A stretch of DNA of 30,628 bases from Trichosporon coremiiforme. Taxonomy: Eukaryota > Basidiomycota > Tremellomycetes > Trichosporonales > Trichosporonaceae. Position 1 is the first letter of the stretch. Every line of letters begins with the position of its first letter. Below, piece by piece: positions 10,773-19,655 of the stretch. The notes below the pieces were generated by a model. That model had not been told where the DNA came from, did not search any database, and was given only the letters and a program-made list of their open reading frames with translations. Position numbers and translations under genes: made by a program. The stretch lies in NCBI GenBank assembly GCA_039545355.1, contig BCJJ01000077.1:1-30628 (forward strand). Reading direction: 5' to 3'.

Positions 10773-11154
10773 GGCGCTGAAGTTTTCGCTGGAGTGGTTG
10801 CTGGGGAGAAAGTGAGGTGTGTGTGGCGAGAATCCCAGATGGATGAGCAAACAACACAAAGAGTCAAGCGCGAGATGACCTGATGGCGTCGAAGATTCTT
10901 TTGTCGGAAGGTGGCAAAACACAGTGCAGCACAGAAATTTCCTAATCCATTTAGCGTTCTGCCACTAATGCACTAACCTAATCGGATTACTGCAACTTTA
11001 TGACGTGTGCGGAAAAGGGAGGGCGTATCACGATCTCAAAAGTTGCAGAATCCCAGGTCCACCTCCACCCGCAGAATTGCAGGTTGAGGTCGGGCGAGTC
11101 ACCGGAATCCACCAGCGCATCGCTCACCGTCTCTCCACCGACTACGATCGACAA
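10773..11154. promoter_or_regulatory. Divergent promoter between RPB12 and the L1-domain gene
   Basis: The two start codons face away from each other across 382 bp, so this interval must hold both promoters and both leaders. I looked for the yeast ribosome-biogenesis elements PAC and RRPE and found no exact copy. The centre (10940-10990) is relatively AT-rich with repeated CACTAA and CTAAT words, which could keep nucleosomes away. Confidence 0.55.
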
Positions 11155-12252
11155 ATGGCGCCCTCCGTGAACAAGACGAAAGCGAAGGCCAAGGCCAAGG
11201 CTGCGCAGCTGCCCGTCGACGCGGCGCCGGCGGGTCAGATGATCGACAGCTGGAAGCCGGCCCAGGCGCAGAAGGCCGTTAAGGCTCTCCTGGCCTACGC
11301 CGCCAAGCAGGCCGAGAAGGCTGAGGAGACGGAGCTGCTCGGTCGCGACGAGCACGTCTGGCTCAGCGTCAACACCAAGACGGGCAGCACGCGCAAAAAG
11401 CTCATGCCCGTCAAGATCCAGCTGCCGTCGCCCCCTCTCCCGCCCCCGCCCGCCACCTCTGTTTGTCTGCTCGTCAAGGACCCGCAGCGCGAGTACAAGG
11501 ACCTGATCGCCAAGCACGACATCAAGTTCATCGACCGCGTTGTCGGCGTCACCAAGCTCAAGGGCAAGTTCAAGCCGTTCGAGCCCCGCCGCCAGCTCCG
11601 CAACGACCACGACCTCTTCCTCGTCGACGACCGCGTCCTCCCCCTCATGCCCAAGCTGCTCGGCAAGATGTTCTTCGAGGCCAAGAAGCAGCCCATCCCC
11701 GTCAATCTCCAGCGCAAGGACCTGAAGCAGGAGCTCGGCCGCGCCATCCAGTCGACCTACTTCCACCCCTCCACGGGTACTTCCCAGTAAGTCTTGAAGC
11801 TGATTGTCGAGGGTACGTAGCTGACATCCAGCTCTGTCAGGATAGCCACCGTCGGCGTCTCCACGCCCGAGCAGGTCATTGCGAACCTGACCGCCGCTGT
11901 TCCGGCCGCCGTCAACCTCGTCGGAGGCTGGGACAACGTCCTCTCCATCGGCATCAAGACGAGCAAGTCGATCCTCCTCCCCGTCTGGAACTCCCCGCTG
12001 CAGGGACGGTTCAAGGATGCCGGCGCCGAGGGTGCGGACGAGGAGATGGCCGCTGCCGTCGAAGAGGAGAAGCCCGTGAAGAAGGCCAAGGTCTCTAAGA
12101 CTGCTGCGGAGAAGCCGGTCAAGGAGAAGTCGGCCAAGGCGGTCACGCTCGGAGACAAGAAGAAGAGCTCGACGATCGGGTCCGGGGCTAAGAAGGCCAA
12201 GGCCGCGGCTGTGGGCACGGGCAAGACGAAGACGAAGCCCAAGGCGAAGTAA
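11155..12252 (+). CDS. Ribosomal L1-domain protein (CIC1/UTP30/RSL1D1 type), ribosome biogenesis
   Basis: The protein carries a ribosomal-L1-like fold of the nucleolar branch (yeast Cic1 and Utp30, human RSL1D1), which acts in pre-rRNA processing. Exon 1 is 11155-11786 and exon 2 is 11832-12252, giving 350 residues. The 45-nt intron starts GTAAGT and ends GCTGACATCCAG. Using this acceptor joins GTS to HSVRIATVG, matching the family pattern GTxxSVRIG; a second acceptor 9 nt downstream would also keep frame but remove HSVR. Residues 1-20 are Lys/Ala-rich. The L1 domain spans roughly 30-270 and includes EHVWLSVNTK, FIDRVVGVTKLKGKFK, FLVDDRVLPLMPKLLGKMFF and WDNVLSIGIKTSKSILLPVW. The last 80 residues are Lys/Ala/Glu-rich with several basic nuclear or nucleolar signal candidates. 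Cic1 and Utp30 cannot be told apart here. The ATG at 11155 was preferred to an upstream in-frame one because the domain and basic start follow it directly. Confidence 0.9.
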
Positions 12253-12722
12253 GGCGCATGGTGTATTCTGGATTTTCTGTATGCATTCTATAGACTCTTT
12301 TATACCAAACCTGACTTCGCTGTGTACTGACTGCTGACCGACAGACTGCTGACGGTGGTCTTGGGAACTGTGCCAGAGAAGGAGGGGTGTATGGTGAGTG
12401 GCACTCGTGGGAGATCGTGAAACTAGCGATGGCCGTCCCCGACCTCGATGGTACATGGTGCACGGAAGGACCCACCTGTCCAGCCAGAGTGGGCTCACCA
12501 AGCGATTATGGTGCTCTGGGTGGCACGGCGTTCGTGGGAAACCTTGAAACTCGCGAAGGCTCTCTCCGACCTCGATCCGTGGGGTGTTCCCAACTGATTG
12601 AGTGGTGGCGGCAGCCGTGGAGAATGCATGCTTGGATTGTATACTTTCTTCTAATGCAAACTTGTGACACTGAATGGAAGGAAATGAATGAAAATGTTGA
12701 AATGCCCTATGAACTGTCCTGT
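12253..12722. other. Convergent 3' region between the L1-domain gene and the MFS gene
   Basis: This 470-bp stretch lies between two stop codons. It begins with a T-rich 3' UTR (TTCTATAGACTCTTTTATACC) and ends AT-rich on the MFS side. Between them sits an imperfect direct duplication, annotated separately. No coding signal is credible. Confidence 0.5.
12390..12576. repeat. Imperfect direct duplication (two copies of about 60-70 bp)
   Basis: Copy 1 is 12390-12449 and copy 2 is 12507-12576. Both begin TATGGTG, share GTGGCAC, TCGTGGGA and TGAAACT, and end CCGACCTCGAT. After the shared TCGTGGGA, 37 aligned bases agree at roughly four in five positions. Copy 2 has small insertions near its left end. 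The copies are in different reading frames, so the similarity is at the DNA level. Confidence 0.75.
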
Positions 12723-14690
12723 CTATTGCTTCTCGCCGGTTGCTGGAGCGGACTCGAGGAGGTGCTCAGAGTGCATACTCTGCCGCGCACTCTCAAACCC
12801 CTCGGTGCCAGTCCTGCTCGCAGCATCGAAGAAGACTGTCTTCTCGCTCCCCGGTGTCTCGACGGCAGTGAGACGGGACGCCTGCTCGATCCTGTCCTCC
12901 TCCATGCTCAAGCGCTTCTCCTCGTAGCTCTTGCGCTCCTCCTCCAAGGCGTGCCCGAGCGTGTCACCGTTCGTGGTGCGAATGTCCTCTGGCGCCTTGC
13001 CCTCGATCTCGACCTGCTCCTCCACGTCGGTGGTGGCGGGCACGATTCCGCGACGCTGGGCCAAACGCGCCTCGGCCATCTTGTTGATGTGGTCGTCGGC
13101 CTCGCGGCCATACTTGGTCATGCGCCGGATACGGCGCCCATACTTGATGAGGATCAGGGGCACGGGCACGAACACAAAGCCAAGGCAGGCAATCAGCGTG
13201 CCGGCCCAGTTCGTGCCGAGGGCGGTGTACATGTCCGTCGTGAAGAGGGGCAGGATGACACCGACGAGGGACCGGATGACTGTCGCGGCGGCAATGACGC
13301 ACGCCGCTGTGGGCAGGTAGGCGTCGACGAGATAGTTCTGCACCGCCAGGAAGACGAGCACCATGCCTGCTGCGAAGGGCACGGTGGCCAGCATCGGAAC
13401 GATCCAGTGGATACTCGCCGGCGTGCATGTCCATGCAAACCAGATCAGGCCAATGGGCATGAGGAGGGCGCCTGCGAAGGCGCTCGGAAGCCGAGCCTCG
13501 GGTGGCAGGAAGCCCTTTTCGTTGTACTTGCGGGCGTACTTCTTGTTCCCCCAGAAGACCATGTACGCCAGGCCGAGGTTGCACCCGACCATAATTCCCA
13601 TGAATGCGAGTCCGCCGACACCAATGCCCCAGTGCCTGTACTGCTGAAATACGATCGGGAAGGACGTGAAAGTCATGTAGAGGATGCCGAAAACGACACT
13701 CATGTAGAGTGACAAAATGAAGACGATTGGTTCCGTGAAGAGGAGGATCCACGGGACTCGGAGCTGATATCTCAGCAACGCCTTGATGTCCAGCAGTCCT
13801 TCTCGGTCCTGAGGCGCACGGTAGACCTTGCCCGTCGCCTGAGAGAGCATCTTAGCCCTGCGGCGGAGCAGAGCAGGCTCATAAGTCTCCGGCAGAAAGA
13901 CGAGTGTGGCGAATGTCACCAAAGCGACGAACAAACATGCGACCGCTGCAACCCACCTCCAACCGGCTGCATGGCCAAGAAACCCACCGATTAGGGGTCC
14001 TAGAGACGGTCCAGCCCATGGCATGCTGCCAAAGACGCCCATAGCTAGACCGCGTTGTTGCGCTTCGAACATGTCAGCGATGACACCGCCGGCATTGGTC
14101 ATGCCACTACAGCCAAAAACACCCGCGATGAAACGCAACGCGAGCAGTCCGCCCATATTCGGCGCGCCACAGACGGCGGCGTCAAAGATGGTGAAGGGCA
14201 CGAAGGAGGCGATGTACGTCGTCCTCCTTCCCATGACTTCAGAGAAGGGACCCCAGAGGAAAGGGCCAAGGACGAAGCCGAGGATGTAGATGCCCGTCAC
14301 CATGATGTACGTCATGTCGTTATAGCCCGGGAAGTCGCTGCGCACCGTCGTGATCGCGGCAGAGAGGATGGAGCTCCCCATCGTGACGGCCAGCGTGCCC
14401 ATGGCCGCGATAATGGTCGTGACCCACTTGTGCAGCGTCGAGAACTGGCGCGGGTGCTCGCCATCGACCTCGAGCCATGTCACGATGAAGGGATCGGCGG
14501 CCGTGCCTGAGCCCTTGTAGGTGTGGGACACGATGTCGGCCCACGGCGTAGGGTGCAGTCGCCATGGTCGCCGCTTCAGTGTCAGGTCGGCGTGCCCCCG
14601 CTCCAGGTCTGTGGAGGGCGCCATCGAGATCGAGGACTTGGTGTGCGGAAGCGTCGGCGTCGAGGTCGTCGAGACACCCGCCGAGCTCAT
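12723..14690 (-). CDS. Major facilitator transporter, DHA1 (drug/polyamine:H+ antiporter) type
   Basis: This is a 655-residue single-exon membrane transporter. The N-terminal 90 residues are cytosolic and end with the phrase DPFIVTWLEVDGEHP, typical of fungal TPO/FLR-like carriers. The first membrane half contains GPFLWGPFSEVMGRRTTY, the motif A region between segments 2 and 3, and GPSLGPLIGGFLG, the antiporter motif C in segment 5. About 12 hydrophobic segments can be counted, with a long central loop (residues about 285-330) between segments 6 and 7. The C-terminal 130 residues after segment 12 are charged and disordered, rich in Glu, Arg and Ser, ending ATGEKQ, which is longer than in most relatives. 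The substrate is not predictable; polyamines or xenobiotics are family-level possibilities. The gene is convergent with the L1-domain gene. Unlike its neighbours it has no intron. Confidence 0.9.
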   Translation of the reverse strand: MSSAGVSTTSTPTLPHTKSSISMAPSTDLERGHADLTLKRRPWRLHPTPWADIVSHTYKGSGTAADPFIVTWLEVDGEHPRQFSTLHKWVTTIIAAMGTLAVTMGSSILSAAITTVRSDFPGYNDMTYIMVTGIYILGFVLGPFLWGPFSEVMGRRTTYIASFVPFTIFDAAVCGAPNMGGLLALRFIAGVFGCSGMTNAGGVIADMFEAQQRGLAMGVFGSMPWAGPSLGPLIGGFLGHAAGWRWVAAVACLFVALVTFATLVFLPETYEPALLRRRAKMLSQATGKVYRAPQDREGLLDIKALLRYQLRVPWILLFTEPIVFILSLYMSVVFGILYMTFTSFPIVFQQYRHWGIGVGGLAFMGIMVGCNLGLAYMVFWGNKKYARKYNEKGFLPPEARLPSAFAGALLMPIGLIWFAWTCTPASIHWIVPMLATVPFAAGMVLVFLAVQNYLVDAYLPTAACVIAAATVIRSLVGVILPLFTTDMYTALGTNWAGTLIACLGFVFVPVPLILIKYGRRIRRMTKYGREADDHINKMAEARLAQRRGIVPATTDVEEQVEIEGKAPEDIRTTNGDTLGHALEEERKSYEEKRLSMEEDRIEQASRLTAVETPGSEKTVFFDAASRTGTEGFESARQSMHSEHLLESAPATGEKQ

Positions 14691-16060
14691 GTTGGGCGGT
14701 GGAGGTGGGGCCGCCGCAGGGGGAGTGGGGGTCCGCAGAGCGTGCCAAGTGAGTCGCGCGTCTGTCGACGATCGAGAGGCCGTGCAGTCGGCGCCTTAGT
14801 CGAGGAGCAGTTGTCGCACAGTCGAGCTCGTTCGCGATTGCTAACCGTCGTAGTCGTAGTTTGGTGGTGAGATAAAGTCAAGACGAGGAACACCTGTTCC
14901 TCTGCATTGTTCTCGATGAATGCGGAGGCTGGAATAGAACAAACGGTTCCTCATTCTGGCTCTCTGCTTGGTCATGCAGGCAAGGTGGTGGGAGCAGTGG
15001 GAGCAATGGTGCAAACTCGGACTTGTCCGATTCGGCCGTTACAGTTAAGCGGTCCGGCGGCTCCTTTGCACGGGCGTAAGGGGCGTGAGGGGCACGACAC
15101 CGCAGACCATAGGTAACCGTAGCGGACTTCGGCTCGTACCTCGACGGCAAACGCCGACCTGCTACTAATGCGGCCAGTCACCCGCCCCGCGCCCACATTC
15201 AAAGGATGCCGCCTCTTCCCCGGATACTGCATGCTTCGCCGCCGTCGTTCTCGCCCGCAGCATCTGACATCCAAGGTCAACATCCCACATCCCGTATACC
15301 GTGGTAGGGAGCCCCGCCTTGACTGATCTGCAACATAGCTCGGACAACTCTCGGCCGCCGGTAAAGATGCACCGCCTGATCTCATGCTCGATGGTCGTAG
15401 CCGAGCCAGCCGAGCTGCTTCAGCGCTGGCATGGAACGGATACGTATCTGCACCATTCCTGACCATCACTGGAGCAGTCCTTGGACACCTCGCTGCATCT
15501 ATATCTGGCACTGACCTCGTTCGTGACGACTGCGATGACTGCGTTGTCGCTCTCGACAACCGCGGTTTTCGAGAAAAACGTGACTGGCCACTTGTCTGCA
15601 TGTTGACGCCAAGAAGCTGACGGAGCTAACCAGTTGACCGCTCACTGATTGTGCCTGCGACTCGTTATCAGACTGCTTGGGCAGACCCCTCGATCTCCCA
15701 CTTTCCGTGCGACGGAAGAATGTAACTTGATGATTGTCTCGTTGCTCACCCTCCGTTCACACCCAACTCTTCCCACCAAAGTTGCTGTGAGGAGCAGAGA
15801 ATGCCGGGAGCGGGGAACTCCTCGTGCCAAGCTCTGCCGTCAACACCACAAAGACGCCTTCCTCGCCGCCCCAGCGAAGCCACAGGCGTCTCACTTCCTC
15901 TTCTCAGCCACCAGTCAGCCCATGGCAGCCCAAGTCTCGCCCCGCCGCATTCCACACCCCTTTGATTATCGCGCGTGGCGTGTCTCAGTCGTCTCGTCAC
16001 AATCCCACACTGATGGCCCGTGCGCTACTAACCCACTAACCCTGCATGCCGCATGCCTAT
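14691..16060. other. Intergenic: MFS promoter and downstream region of the small membrane-protein gene
   Basis: A minus-strand open frame of 209 codons (14972-15601) and smaller plus-strand frames are present. Their translations are Arg/Ser/Cys-rich with no hydrophobic or helical pattern and no recognised motif, so I treat them as chance frames. The first 200 bases upstream of the MFS start should hold its promoter. No RNA gene was recognised. Confidence 0.45.
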
Positions 16061-16823
16061 CTAAATCTCGAGCGCATACCGCCCCGCCTCGACCATGCTT
16101 GCTACCATTGTGAACAGCCAAACATGTGTTCTGATGTCAGCTCGTTCACGTGCTTTAACTCACCCAATGCCAATGACGTGCGGCCCGGCGCCGTACACGA
16201 GGCTCGCCTCACCCCAAGCACCCTTTGCGAAGACGCCGAAGAGCGCGCCGGCGATGACACGGCGCACGGCGCGATCTGCCGTTAGCTCTCAAAACGCTCG
16301 TTGGCAAGCTGTTTAGTGCTCCGTACTCACTGACGCCCTTCGATATGCTGCCGAAGAGAGCTGTGCGCAGCTGCTGCAGCGCGATGACGTTGAGGAGGAG
16401 AAACGCGGCGTGTTCGCTGCTTGTCAGCTTGCTGGTCGAATTGACTCAGCTGTGTGGTACTCACTCCACTGCGCGCAGCCGCGCGGCGATCTTGAGGTAC
16501 GTGGAGGCGAGGAAGACGGTCGGGACAGCGACGGCAGCAATCCACATGATGTTGATGAGGAGGCGGACGACGAACCGCAGCATCATCCAGCCCCACGAGA
16601 GAATCTTCCATCCCACTGCGCCGAGAAGGTTCATGACGGCGTCGTCGGGGCGGGCGCGGAAGGCCGTAGAGGAGGAGGAAGAGAACATCGAGGATGGCGG
16701 TGGCGCACTACGTGAGCGTGACCTGGAACGAGTGCTGCGCAGGGAGGAGGGAAGGGTGAAGGAGCGGCGGCGGTGGAGGGAAGGCGAGGCCGCCGAAGGT
16801 CCAAGTGAAGGGCCGGTCAGCAT
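16061..16823 (-). CDS. Small multi-pass membrane protein, four exons, family not recognised
   Basis: Exons on the minus strand are 16823-16465, 16416-16331, 16275-16164 and 16130-16061. Introns are 48, 55 and 33 nt; all have GTGAGT donors, CTRAC branch sites (AAGCTGAC, AGCTAAC, GAGCTGAC) and CAG ends. Every junction keeps frame, so the chain is convincing although I do not know the family. From the ATG at 16823 the product is 208 residues; from the ATG at 16688 it is 163. The first 60 residues are Ser/Arg/Pro-rich. Hydrophobic segments follow: around FVVRLLINIMWIAAVAVPTV, around HAAFLLLNVIALQQL, around VIAGALFGVFAKGAW and around THVWLFTMVASMV. The end is EAGRYALEI. The frame stays open without ATG upstream to 16910, and a possible 37-nt intron (16911-16947, donor GTAACT, acceptor GATAG) could link another exon, so the true N-terminus is uncertain. 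Confidence 0.75.
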
Positions 16824-19200
16824 GGAGACGGCAGTTGTTGGAGCTGGATGCTCGAGGAAGAACAGCGAGTTGGGCAGATCGAAGTCGTGGAAGACAGTGA
16901 GTGAGCAACGCTATCGTGTGAGTTTGAAGATTGAAGGAGTCAGTTACAGATTCTGGTGCGAGGAGAAGGCTGTGTAGGTGTGGATCGCTGCGGATCGACT
17001 TGCGCCGCGGCACTTGGAGTGGCACACAAACAGTGACGGCGGACGCGTGGACATTGAAATTGTTGCAAGACTGAGGTGAGCTATGGTGAGACAAGCGTGA
17101 GAAGTCGCGACCAGCCCAGCGACCGAAGTAGCAGTTCTTCTCCCGGCTGTATGGGAATCAGCCGTAGCGCGAACCGTCTTCCTGCCATTCAATTTTCGTG
17201 CTTTGCGTGCTTTGCCTGCGTCGCCGGATCGACGTTGTTCGCTTCACACTCGGTTGACAGGAACCAACCGAACCCGTGCATGTTTTGCGTGTTGCCGTCG
17301 GCATTCACCTTGCTGCGAACTTTTTTTAAGCTCAGACCGCCGCCGTTTCAAACATCTGCGACAACGCAAACACGGGATAGCCACGCGAGAGTAATGTCCT
17401 CCCAACCACCTCTCACACGCTCGCACGTCACCGTCCACAGAGGGTTTCGCCACCACATTCCTCCGGCTTCCGGTCTCCGTCTCGCCCAGCTTCCGTTCCG
17501 TCCGTGTCGGTGGTGCGAAGATGACGAGCCATGCTGCGAGCTGCCTCGAGGCGAGGAAGGGTCAATTCGCCGTCAGTGGAAGACGTCATAGAAGCATCAT
17601 GGCCCCGTAACCTTGTTCGCCGATCTGGGGTCGAAGGGTCGTGAAGGTGAGGGGAGGCTGTCACCGTTAGAGATCGCAGTACTGTTAACAAACAAGCTGA
17701 ACAGATGGAGCAAACGCAAAACTCGCAGTCCCATGGGTCTCGCTCCACATCCTTCGAGAGTAGCCACACACAGAAGGGAGTGTGCTTCTCGGCGAGCGGC
17801 GGAACCACCTGCCAGCGGCTGGCACGCCGCAATGGCCAACCACAATGTCCGTCGAAATGTCCTGACAGCCGAGGACGCGATCGCGCTCGCGCGCTCTTTC
17901 TGTGCAACCCTATTCGCCCTCTGCAGAACGAAGGTCAGGTAACTGTTGTGCCTGATCACTGTCTGATGCATGATGCAACTCTGTCTTCGCTGCGTAGAGC
18001 CTGAGATCGCAGTGGTTGTGCAGAGGTCATGCACCTGTGGCACAGGTGGTAGAGGGACGTCGTACGATTCCTGACACAGTAGTCCCTGCGTCAATGTGGA
18101 TTTCTGGCTTGGTACCCGACCCGACCCACCCATCCAGCGCATCCAACAGTCCAAGCCTGGCAAGGGACAGGCTGTCATCTCTCTGCCCTAGTGCTGGTGG
18201 GGCTCGCTGCTTTGCCGTTTCTGGTCGATCCCGGAAGTCCAGGGAGGGCGGCGTTGGCGCGCGAGCCATATTTCTAGGGGCAGATGAGTGATCTCTCACC
18301 ACACGGTCAGCTGCCATGGACACCATTGCGCCTGGACGCCCACCCACCCAAGCCAGCAGCGCAGCACCCCGGAGATGGAGATGAGGCCACCATTCCACCA
18401 CCAAGTCTCCGTGTCGTTGCGGAATAGCGGACATGGGCATCATGTAGACGACCAAGGGTCCCGGCAGTCGTACCACTTTGTTGTTGGGTTGCGTGGCCTG
18501 GCTCGGTGAGATCTTTGGGTATGTATAGCTGACCTCGCTGCATCTCCCCCTATTTCGCAGTCACCTCGTCAGTCACCACCTCACCTCTCCATTATAACTT
18601 GTTACTCGCCGTGGTGGTAACTCGCGCTCACGTTGTGTGAGACTTGCAGAGGGACATCGACCGCCATAGAATCGGGGCTCAGGGACCACCGGGTTGACTT
18701 TGGCACTGTGCTTTGACTTTTTTTCCAGGCGACGCGCAGCTGCCCTAGGAGTCGTGCCCTGCCGCCGTCGTGCCGCCCTGCCGCAGAGCCGTACAAGCCG
18801 TGTACCCTCCGAGTTCACCTTGCCGCCGCCCTGTACCCGACGCTGCGCTATAGGCTCTACCCCAGCGTCTCCACCACCTAACGACACGTACGACACGTTG
18901 CACAGCGCTGCTCTCGTGCTTTCCGGCTCCAATCTCCGCCCTTAGACGCATCCCCGCCCTGCATTATCGGTGGGGTAATCAGCTTTGAATCACGCGGACT
19001 GTCTGTCCACAGGCGCCCATAGCCGACCGCTGCCCTCTTGCACACCGATCGCCGGTCGTGCATTTGCGAGGTGTTCTCTAAAGCTCGAGCATCCACGTCC
19101 CGACCTTGGTTCTGCGTCAACGACCTTTCCGTATCTGGAGCCAAACAAGGATCTCGCATAACGCTCTGGTGATTACAGTTGCACCGGCCCAAAAAAGTCG
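16824..19200. other. About 2.4 kb without a firm gene
   Basis: The first 300 bases may hold the missing 5' end of the small membrane-protein gene. Beyond that, both strands carry only chance-like frames. Features seen are a perfect odd palindrome at 18032-18048 and T-runs with acceptor-like sequence near 18715-18730 (TGACTTTTTTTCCAG). The right part lies upstream of the HMG-CoA reductase gene and probably includes its distal promoter. Confidence 0.45.
18970..18979 (-). promoter_or_regulatory. Possible sterol-response-like element upstream of HMG-CoA reductase
   Basis: GTGGGGTAAT is one base away from the reverse complement of the SREBP/Sre1 site ATCACCCCAC. It lies about 680 bp upstream of the HMG-CoA reductase ATG. 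A second, weaker match (TCTCACCCAC) lies at 19440-19450. HMG-CoA reductase genes are classic SREBP targets, but single 10-mers with one mismatch arise by chance, so support is weak. Confidence 0.25.
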
Positions 19201-19241
19201 GTCCTTAACTTGTGATATACGCCGAGTCTGAAAAAGGAGCA

Positions 19242-19258
19242 GCGATTTAAAAATTCGC
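19242..19258. promoter_or_regulatory. AT-rich TATA-like element in the HMG-CoA reductase promoter
   Basis: GCGATTTAAAAATTCGC is an isolated AT-rich core (TTTAAAAATT) flanked by matching GCGA/TCGC arms in otherwise GC-rich DNA. It lies about 400 bp before the start codon. It could be a TATA element or a nucleosome-poor spot. Confidence 0.3.
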
Positions 19259-19545
19259 TGGGCCGGGTCTACTACGGTCGCCTCGCCTCTGCCGCCCTTG
19301 CCGCCTCTGCCGTCCTCTCGGCTTGGCCGCCCTTTACCCTCAGACTATACACGCGTTGGTCCCGTCAGACCGTCCTTCCGCCGGTCGTCTACCACCAACC
19401 ACACATCGTCCCATCCGACCAATCCACTACTCTTCTAATCGTCTCACCCACAAGCCTTCTCTCAACAGACCCCCAGGCGTGCTGGTGTAGTAGCTTCTGT
19501 CGTCGTGCCCCTCACAGCCGTCGGCCCTTGCTTCCTCCCATACCA

Positions 19546-19611
19546 CTTCTCTCCCCCTTCCCTCCACCTCTTCCCCTCACCTCTCTCTCTCCTTCCTCAC
19601 CCTTCCCTCTC
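19546..19611 (+). promoter_or_regulatory. Pyrimidine tract just upstream of the HMG-CoA reductase start
   Basis: More than 60 bases are almost only C and T, ending about 45 bases before the ATG. Such CT tracts are common close to transcription starts in basidiomycetes. No ATG was seen in the roughly 440 bases upstream of the start codon, consistent with a clean leader. Confidence 0.5.
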
Positions 19612-19655
19612 GGTTTCGGCGTGGCCTTCAACGGCTCACTCGTCCTCGCCCAGCT

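Noticed and set aside
10987..12501. 504-codon minus-strand open frame over the L1-domain gene
   Set aside because: It is an antisense shadow; Leu/Gly/Arg repeats, while the plus strand encodes a recognisable domain with a proper intron.
12387..13712. 441-codon plus-strand frame opposite the MFS transporter
   Set aside because: It is His/Asp/Arg/Gly-rich, a typical antisense reading of a membrane protein; no motif.
14972..15601. 209-codon minus-strand open frame
   Set aside because: Arg/Ser/Cys-rich with no hydrophobic core, no homology I can recognise, and no splice structure; likely chance in GC-rich DNA.
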